NCBI GenBank assembly: GCA_016219145.1
Contig: JACRCG010000318.1
Span: 1 to 9,685, forward strand
Length of the DNA stretch: 9,685 nt
Source of the DNA: Deltaproteobacteria bacterium
GTDB lineage: Bacteria > Desulfobacterota > Desulfuromonadia > Geobacterales > Pseudopelobacteraceae
Reading direction: 5' to 3'
A program made the position numbers and the translations under genes. Positions 6,901 through 9,685 of this stretch are shown one piece after another; position 1 is the stretch's first letter, and each line of letters begins with the position of its first letter. Under the pieces are notes generated by a model. That model was given only the letters and a program-made list of their open reading frames with translations. It was not told the DNA's origin and ran no database searches.

Positions 6901-9685
6901 CAGCATTGAAGAGTTATTGGGACTTCCTCGATAAATATGTGCTCAACAATATTGATTCACGTGATCCGGTCTTTTATGTGTTCCCGGACGAGGTACAGAT
7001 TGGTTCGGCTTTAGAGATCACTAGATTTCCAGTAGTAACGAGGGTGCTTCAATATTTTGATTCGAAATCCTGGGTGGATTCCAGCGTTCCGGTATCGTTA
7101 ACTTCGAATGACAGCATACAAGTAAGCGTGCCTGAAACAGAGGTCAATAAGTTCAAGGCCATGCGTTTCAAAGTTACCGACGTTACGGGAATGGAGTTCA
7201 TCTCAAACACCATAGTCGTACTTCCTAGAGGTGAAGGTGAATCTGGTGGCGGTAGCGGCAGTGGCGATCCTGACAAGTGTGATCCGCTTATTCAACAATG
7301 CTTTCCGGATGCCGGTAACAAAATTGGTGTGCCCTTCGGCGTTATCTATCCCGAGGCCCTGACCTGCGGCAAGAGTTCGGGCGAGATACTGCTTCCGACT
7401 GAACGGTTGTCATTGGTTGGAGTTAAAAAGGTGGACTATCTCGCCAAGGTTGGTTCCTCTCTGCAACTGCTTGGAGAGGTGGATGTCGAACTTGAAGGCC
7501 CGCGTCGCGTATCTGTAGACTCATCCCTGCTCCCCTCCGGGAGCTATCCGCTATCGGTGACCGTAACCTACAAGGATAACAGCCAAAAACAGCTGGAATT
7601 AGGAAAAGTGGTTATCTTTGACACGCAAGCCCCCCAGGCCCAACTGAACCTTTCTGCAACACCCTGCCCTGTCAGAAGCTCCACTCTTAAAGGCACCCGG
7701 CTTGGCATTGAAATAAACGGGACTGTTGCCGACAATATCAAAGTCGCAGAGTACGCGCTATATTACGGAATCGGAGAGAATCCAGCATCCTGGTTGCCGG
7801 CCATGTCGATGGGAAGCGATGGCGTTGCCACACCTATAACCGGTAGCGTAGCGGTCTCGGGACGTTTGGGGACATGGGACTTCACCGACATTCCAGGTAC
7901 GGTATTCACAATCAGGCTGGAAGTTGTGGATGCAGCCGGCAACAAGGGGTGCACAACAAGTGTCGTCAGAATTGACCGGGAAATCAAGATCAACGGCTAC
8001 AATCTTGTGCCGCTTATCTTCTCTCCCAACAACGACGGCAACCTTGATATCGTCAAAGCCGGATTTAGTCTCGATAAACCGGCAACTCTTGACCTGTCCG
8101 TCTACACTATCGTTAAAGACGCACAAGGCTCGGATGCTCTTGGAACTTTGCAGCGTGTTGTCCAGTCCGGCTCGAAATTCAACGGAGGCGCAACAAGCTC
8201 TGATTGGGACGGCAAAGGCGACTCCGGCGCAGTCCTGCCGGACAATCGCTACGGAGTTACCCTGTCGGTCACGGACGTCTGCGGCAACACTGCTTCTCAA
8301 TGGAGATTGGTGGAGTTGGACACTACACAACCATCGACCTCCATCGACTATCCGCTCCCCGGTAATCCTCTGCCGACGGGAGTCATGCTAGAGATTAAAG
8401 CCACTGCGACAGACCAGCACTTCAAGTCCTATCTCCTTGAGGCCGGCGAAGGTGATCTGCCTGCAATCTGGAAAACTCTGGCAACCTCTGACAAGCCTGT
8501 TTCCAACGCTGTCATTGCAGCCTGGAATACCTTTGGGCTTAAAGATCGCTGGACTCTGCGACTGAGCGCCGAAGATACGGCCGGAAATAAAAAAGTCGTT
8601 TCCTCAACCATCGATCTAGGACTACGAAAAGAGCTCGTCAAGAGCCTGGACCTTTCGACAAAACTCATATCGCCGAACAATGATCAAAAACTTGATACCG
8701 CCACCATAGCCTACGAAGTTACGGACGCCTGTAGTGTCAGAGCAGATCTGCTGGACGGGAATGCCCAGATTGTGCGGACATTCAGCGCTGTTGCAAACGT
8801 TGCCGGAAGTGGAAATTTTGTCTGGGACGGGAAAAACAGTCTTGGTTCCACGGTTCCGGACGGCATTTATACCGTTCGGTTAACAGTGTCGTTAATCTCT
8901 AATCCACAGATTGCGCAGACCGAAACAATCTCGCTTGCCGTTGATACGACACCACCGGTAATTACAATTACAGATCTGCCCGACAAGTCGTTTCTTAACC
9001 GGATGGACATCTCCATAGCCGGTTCGATCAACGATGCCAATCTGGTGGGCTACAATATGAGCATAGCCGGACCATCCGGAACGACTATGCTGGACTTTGG
9101 AACACAGAATCGCGCCAATTACACTTTTGGCCGCATTACTGAACTCGTTGAAGATACGTATACCCTGACCGTTGATGCAAGCGACTTGGGAGAAAACCAG
9201 ACCAAACTTGTTCGTGCTTTCACAATCGACCGGACCCCTCCCAAGGTCACACTGGATGCGCCCAAAAGCGGCGAGTTCTATGGCAATTCCAGAAATGTGG
9301 TTGATATCTCCGGCGCCATTGTCGAGAAAAATCTGGAACTGTACAGTTTACGGTATGGTGTGGGTGAGACTCCGACTGATTGGAAGGAAGTGGTCAGTGG
9401 GAATTCCGTGCCGACTGCCTCCAAGCTTTATTCATGGAAAGTTGGCAAGGATGACGGCATTGCCGATGGTGTCTACACCATTTCTCTGTATGCCAGAGAT
9501 AAAGCCGGGCTGGAAGGAACTGCAAAAGTCAGACTGGTGGTGGATAATACACCGCCGGAAGTTGCCATCACCATGCCGATAGACGGTAGCTACATAACCA
9601 GGGCAACCGATATCAGGGGGACGCTGAGTGACGCCAATCCAGACAAAGGCCTGCTGGAGCTGGCTGAGGGAGGATGTGCAACAGC
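897..9685 (+). CDS. Giant modular exoprotein: metalloprotease-like head, cyclase-type repeats, CARDB, propeller, FlgD-Ig tail (3' end outside window)
   Basis: One frame stays open from the ATG at 897 to the edge: 2929 codons, no stop, no frameshift at about a dozen spots checked. Domain order by residue: signal peptide 1-32; protease-like domain about 37-340 with HETLH at 164-168; five DG(G/S)(W/F) repeats 371-622; four CARDB-type domains 625-1081; FlgD-Ig-like module 1082-1165; propeller about 1205-1665; mixed Ig-like/FlgD-Ig tail from about 1670 on, with further FlgD-Ig units near 1759-1855, 2366-2455 and 2585-2690. CARDB, FlgD-Ig and propeller repeats are families of extracellular or adhesion proteins, which with the signal peptide places it outside the inner membrane. 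Function is not known; a surface adhesin, matrix protein or the stalk of a toxin-type protein all fit. The cysteine-poor, Asn/Asp/Thr-rich make-up suits a long beta-rich fibre. The reading frame is near certain, the domain names are by eye, and the true length and C-terminus cannot be seen. Confidence 0.93.
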   Translation, partial: MRPGLSSFSTASRWLVTGLILITAVFAPLAKAGAQDSSARFLADYGNVTVMEVTGNFDAINSDGSKNVAPRQAIAKEFFRTHKDEYDFVAIFTNFDFQRPPGAVAYYTSVKNDVQGIGQGLFDYSSSYGSNGKLQGTIDMWNLLKIVNDPLNPRFDFSTDILIHETLHRWGAYAKFKDWNGSVSNALLGYQAAHWSFLFDSGGSTHYGNKWQNNGDGTFTSTAVRKYYSPLDLYLMGMIDKTRVPPTLLIDNPAINPETRPELGATISGTARYVTADDIIAVEGERIPSARDSQKQFKTAFIYAVTPGTFKANDLAGLENLRNAYLTRFSILTDGKGLVQVASTPLDNLPTNPGVNQPSTVPRTLPPNISDGLNWLVNHQQADGSWTDVTLTTERDTAESVATLQIFPTAQSQFLSGLNWLGTNGSTTTDYLARRIEARVHAGNDSTALVQELLARRNSDGGWGGGRNFISSPTDTAQALKALAAAGYSDQAVTGKAVAYLQATQNADGGWSGDTSASVIQPTAAVLSAYNSYRKNFDLEADISKGAVFLAAKQNSDGGFGNSPSTVYDSSLALMALQSLNSDRGVITRGVSYLLGRQTEDGSWNESPFQTALSMRAVWQATVDPDLSIKAQDISIIPATVTALPTNAVLSATIWNLGRSDVSQARVALYEGSIDPGHKLAEQSLAFPGQSPVTVTFSIPVTNAAGHVYYVVADPDNLLKEQNKDNNRAAKALLPEITYDFQVQAGDIAVSPNPVDIGKDVKITVRVTNHGTSDAYNVPVRLYINQPGAPQEIAQLTVDIPAGGSANKEVTWRAGLPGVNLPLTVQIDPNNTFTETSKDNNSATVPLTVNTSTLPNLSVSYKDMVITPRPAREGSSASISVLVKNDGFMAAENVKVNVFKGIASNSGTLLGSQVLPSIPAGQSLRATFDWTGIAESGERIISVQVDPDNAVQEFTKDDNFTFTTLDILSLPDLAITANSITINPATPKSGDQVAITVTVQNAGEQEARDVTVQVKEGGIAIGSAVITLVNGNSQASGTIAYVNAGQTGSHHIDVTIDPDNSITERTKENNSAARTFTIQDANLWLSEPYFSPNNDGIKDSTDFSFRLVAPAKVSVQIINKNGIAVRTFSGGELDNTQGTTITWDGKNDSGSVVDDGAYQIMVINSNSVTLASLPVGVDTNRSPLTEAIGTPYLLSNNLTCQIPSGSFSNWSWLPYDSGILFENVYTQPGFLAGTYQMSPLGDDIWMITTGKWSDSTYDYTKESNSNVSPDGSRIVFVINKHNRISGQNANSLWVQNVNGQGLKPLVENVPGYLFDINWSPDSRNLTFTESISISGNHTLRIVDTDSGNISLVHEGYGWNSAWSTDGASLAFETNAQCDPACHQVNPTLMVYNASSGKRVVYVSPDYENFTIRWLANAKLLLEKGWLTPRLLIVDSLNSGTPIEFASLSSDLALNPQYAVNPNGRNIAFIEQTGNLPDPVTQTVKLVDLSGGIVTVGEIGIAMLTNCEGSCLNTPNMLWSKDGGKLAYVESKYREADNRIDEKLTIYNLGTGLVSSTDIAVLEALAGGYYGNLVAETPRTVLRLVDWLSDENSILLDTVNGYFSLNSSSGSRSNLLPIPANDYWNRQLLSFSSGLKYLTYYLDGVPNEACIDQTGWGTWSLGSLLNLTADLRITKNKSVVKLKGIAADKNFSGYRLEYADSRTPDTWNLIMPPSDVPVLNDTFIDWIPPREGLFHVRLTVWDKAGNEATDRKRVAWGVSTLVIGLYRDNELIAPKNFDNPRQTATLHYTALEAVHLEFSVVNENGDTVRSFTREQTGYAVDSSVWDGRDDNGNLVPDGKYTIKHFDYEFPVEVDNSPPEVSISLGRIVSDLSKLKPSALLNLTELGKSAISAAVTGHVYDKQLKNWKIEYGVGDNPSEWQEYISGQVVVAEKDSGGNVVLPVKDDVFKVNLFPELVFLAGKKLRITAEDYAGNKSSAVSGFLQDQLVWQFGWNEQSPRMITKAALKSYWDFLDKYVLNNIDSRDPVFYVFPDEVQIGSALEITRFPVVTRVLQYFDSKSWVDSSVPVSLTSNDSIQVSVPETEVNKFKAMRFKVTDVTGMEFISNTIVVLPRGEGESGGGSGSGDPDKCDPLIQQCFPDAGNKIGVPFGVIYPEALTCGKSSGEILLPTERLSLVGVKKVDYLAKVGSSLQLLGEVDVELEGPRRVSVDSSLLPSGSYPLSVTVTYKDNSQKQLELGKVVIFDTQAPQAQLNLSATPCPVRSSTLKGTRLGIEINGTVADNIKVAEYALYYGIGENPASWLPAMSMGSDGVATPITGSVAVSGRLGTWDFTDIPGTVFTIRLEVVDAAGNKGCTTSVVRIDREIKINGYNLVPLIFSPNNDGNLDIVKAGFSLDKPATLDLSVYTIVKDAQGSDALGTLQRVVQSGSKFNGGATSSDWDGKGDSGAVLPDNRYGVTLSVTDVCGNTASQWRLVELDTTQPSTSIDYPLPGNPLPTGVMLEIKATATDQHFKSYLLEAGEGDLPAIWKTLATSDKPVSNAVIAAWNTFGLKDRWTLRLSAEDTAGNKKVVSSTIDLGLRKELVKSLDLSTKLISPNNDQKLDTATIAYEVTDACSVRADLLDGNAQIVRTFSAVANVAGSGNFVWDGKNSLGSTVPDGIYTVRLTVSLISNPQIAQTETISLAVDTTPPVITITDLPDKSFLNRMDISIAGSINDANLVGYNMSIAGPSGTTMLDFGTQNRANYTFGRITELVEDTYTLTVDASDLGENQTKLVRAFTIDRTPPKVTLDAPKSGEFYGNSRNVVDISGAIVEKNLELYSLRYGVGETPTDWKEVVSGNSVPTASKLYSWKVGKDDGIADGVYTISLYARDKAGLEGTAKVRLVVDNTPPEVAITMPIDGSYITRATDIRGTLSDANPDKGLLELAEGGCAT
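1005..1910 (+). other. Metalloprotease-like domain (HExxHxxG and LDLYLMG motifs)
   Basis: Residues about 37-339. ILIHETLHRWGAYA places HExxH at 164-168, the zinc-binding and catalytic motif of many metallopeptidases, followed by a Gly at 171 as in metzincins. The usual third metzincin ligand at 174 is Ala, so it is not a canonical metzincin. Further on, H194-W195 ('AAHWSFLFDSGGS'), 'NGDGTFTS' and 'YYSPLDLYLMGMID' (227-240) follow. From memory, this set of motifs recurs together in large secreted proteins of delta-proteobacteria; the 'YLMGM' could act like a Met-turn. H194 is a candidate third ligand. Zinc peptidase activity is inferred from the motif and could be lost. Confidence 0.6.
2007..2765 (+). 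repeat. Five prenyltransferase/squalene-cyclase-type repeats
   Basis: DG(G/S)(W/F) cores lie at residues 383-386 (DGSW), 460-463 (DGGW), 508-511 (DGGW), 557-560 (DGGF) and 601-604 (DGSW), each preceded by a 'Q/RxxDG' approach such as 'QNADGGW' and followed by an Ala/Leu-rich helix ('TAQALKALAAAG', 'SSLALMALQSL'). Spacing is 77, 48, 49 and 44; the long first gap probably hides a decayed copy near 410-440. This is the alpha/alpha-toroid pattern of squalene/hopene cyclases, prenyltransferases and the alpha-macroglobulin thioester domain. No DXDD cyclase acid motif or thioester GCGEQ was found, so a binding or structural role is likelier than catalysis. At DNA level AACAGTGACGGCGG is shared exactly by copies 2 and 4 (2268, 2559). 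Confidence 0.75.
2769..4139 (+). repeat. Four CARDB-type beta domains in tandem
   Basis: Residues 625-1081. Each unit opens with 'PDL(S/A)' or 'YDFQV', runs through 'VTxxVxNxG...A..V.V.L', and ends in a matching tail: DPDN (714), DPNN (828), DPDN (946) and DPDN (1057), each followed by 'xxExxKxxNN'. The tails recur every 114, 118 and 111 residues. This is the pattern of CARDB/APHP-type cell-adhesion beta-sandwich domains. Base composition here is richer in G+C than in the next block (36 of 60 at 3121-3180). Confidence 0.8.
4140..4391 (+). other. FlgD-Ig-like module 1
   Basis: Residues 1082-1165. 'SPNNDG' at 1091-1096 is followed 52 residues after its start by 'WDGKNDSG' (W1143) and 'DDGAYQI'. 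That is the layout of FlgD-type Ig domains, which also cap many secreted proteins. It separates the CARDB array from the propeller. Confidence 0.75.
4509..5891 (+). other. TolB/PD40-type beta propeller
   Basis: Residues about 1205-1665. Blade-like repeats carry the 'SPDG/SPDS' turn before a strand: SPDG (1268-1271), WSPDS (1318-1322), WSTDG (1362-1366), NPNG (1460-1463), WSKDG (1518-1522) and a weaker WLSDENS near 1586. Each is followed by a hydrophobic strand such as 'RIVFV', 'NLTF' or 'KLAYVE' and by a second strand like 'LRIVDTDSG'. This matches WD40-like PD40 blades of TolB and related proteins, which bind proteins or peptides. Two CxxxC pairs (1377/1381, 1506/1510) sit in inserted loops and probably form disulfides. 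Confidence 0.7.
6171..6461 (+). other. FlgD-Ig-like module 2
   Basis: Residues about 1759-1855. 'VWDGRDDNGNLVPDGKYTI' (W1824) is the second half of a FlgD-Ig unit; the first half lacks the 'SPNNDG' turn seen in the other copies. It ends in 'VDNSPPEV', the boundary type that also separates later Ig-like units. Confidence 0.65.
7230..7301 (+). other. Gly/Ser linker and cysteine pair
   Basis: Residues 2112-2123 are a flexible stretch (GEGESGGGSGSG), followed by C2128 and C2135 (CX6C) before the next beta domain. It looks like a hinge dividing the tail; the cysteines may pair after export. Confidence 0.6.
7989..8259 (+). other. FlgD-Ig-like module 3
   Basis: Residues about 2366-2455. 'SPNNDG' (2376-2381) and 'DWDGKGDSG' (W2437) are 61 residues apart, longer than in the other copies because of an inserted loop around 'KDAQGSDALG'. 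Confidence 0.7.
8649..8963 (+). other. FlgD-Ig-like module 4
   Basis: Residues about 2585-2690. 'SPNND' (2592-2596) is followed 51 residues later by 'WDGKNSLGSTVPDG' (W2643) and then the boundary 'DTTPPVITI'. Gly of the usual SPNNDG turn is replaced by Gln. Confidence 0.7.
8943..9685 (+). repeat. Ig-like repeats bounded by DxTPP
   Basis: 'DTTPP' (2683), 'DRTPP' (2778) and 'DNTPP' (2883) mark units of 95 and 105 residues, the last cut by the window edge. Each holds 'GxxxDxxL..Y', a middle strand and 'Y.L.v.A.D..G' at the end, the pattern of bacterial Ig-like stalk domains. Confidence 0.65.

Noticed and set aside
7758..8330. A 190-codon open frame on the minus strand
   Set aside because: It lies wholly inside the giant gene, which shows clear domain motifs here. 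The minus frame has no ribosome binding site or recognisable domain.

Overview
The window is one strand-consistent block of three plus-strand genes for exported proteins. It has no tRNA, rRNA, CRISPR array, insertion sequence or minus-strand gene that I can support. Shine-Dalgarno sites are strong, base composition is moderate, and the three-part mix (a Lentisphaera/Geobacter-like extracellular domain, a PilP/GspC-like small protein and a giant CARDB/FlgD-Ig exoprotein) suggests a Gram-negative bacterium of the Geobacter/Desulfuromonadales kind. That placement is an inference from family resemblance, not from a marker gene.

Layout. Positions 1-463 hold the 3' end of a gene whose protein has an EF-hand-like calcium loop, an Asp-rich stretch and a 'DLIDYFPVYLDI' signature. 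Positions 474-836 hold a 120-residue exported protein that looks like the small beta domain of PilP/GspC pilus or secretion subunits. A 60-base gap follows, with a possible -10 element and a good ribosome binding site. From 897 to the right edge runs one uninterrupted reading frame of 2929 codons with no stop, so the gene continues beyond the window.

The giant protein is modular. In order it has: a signal peptide; a metalloprotease-like domain (HETLH at residues 164-168, later a 'SPLDLYLMG' segment); five prenyltransferase/squalene-cyclase-type DG(G/S)(W/F) repeats; four CARDB-type beta domains with a period of 111-118 residues; a first FlgD-Ig-like module; a TolB/PD40-type beta propeller; and then a long tail mixing Ig-like domains, three more FlgD-Ig modules and a recurrent 'YGxGxxPxxW' motif. 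A short Gly/Ser linker and a cysteine pair divide this tail near residue 2112.

How they may work together (inference): the first two genes are 10 bases apart and almost surely co-transcribed; the third may be in the same transcript or have its own promoter. All appear destined for the envelope or the outside. The giant protein looks like a long surface filament or adhesin carrying a protease-like head, or the stalk of a larger toxin-type protein whose C-terminus lies outside the window. The small PilP-like protein could be a periplasmic assembly or export helper. None of these roles is proven by the sequence.
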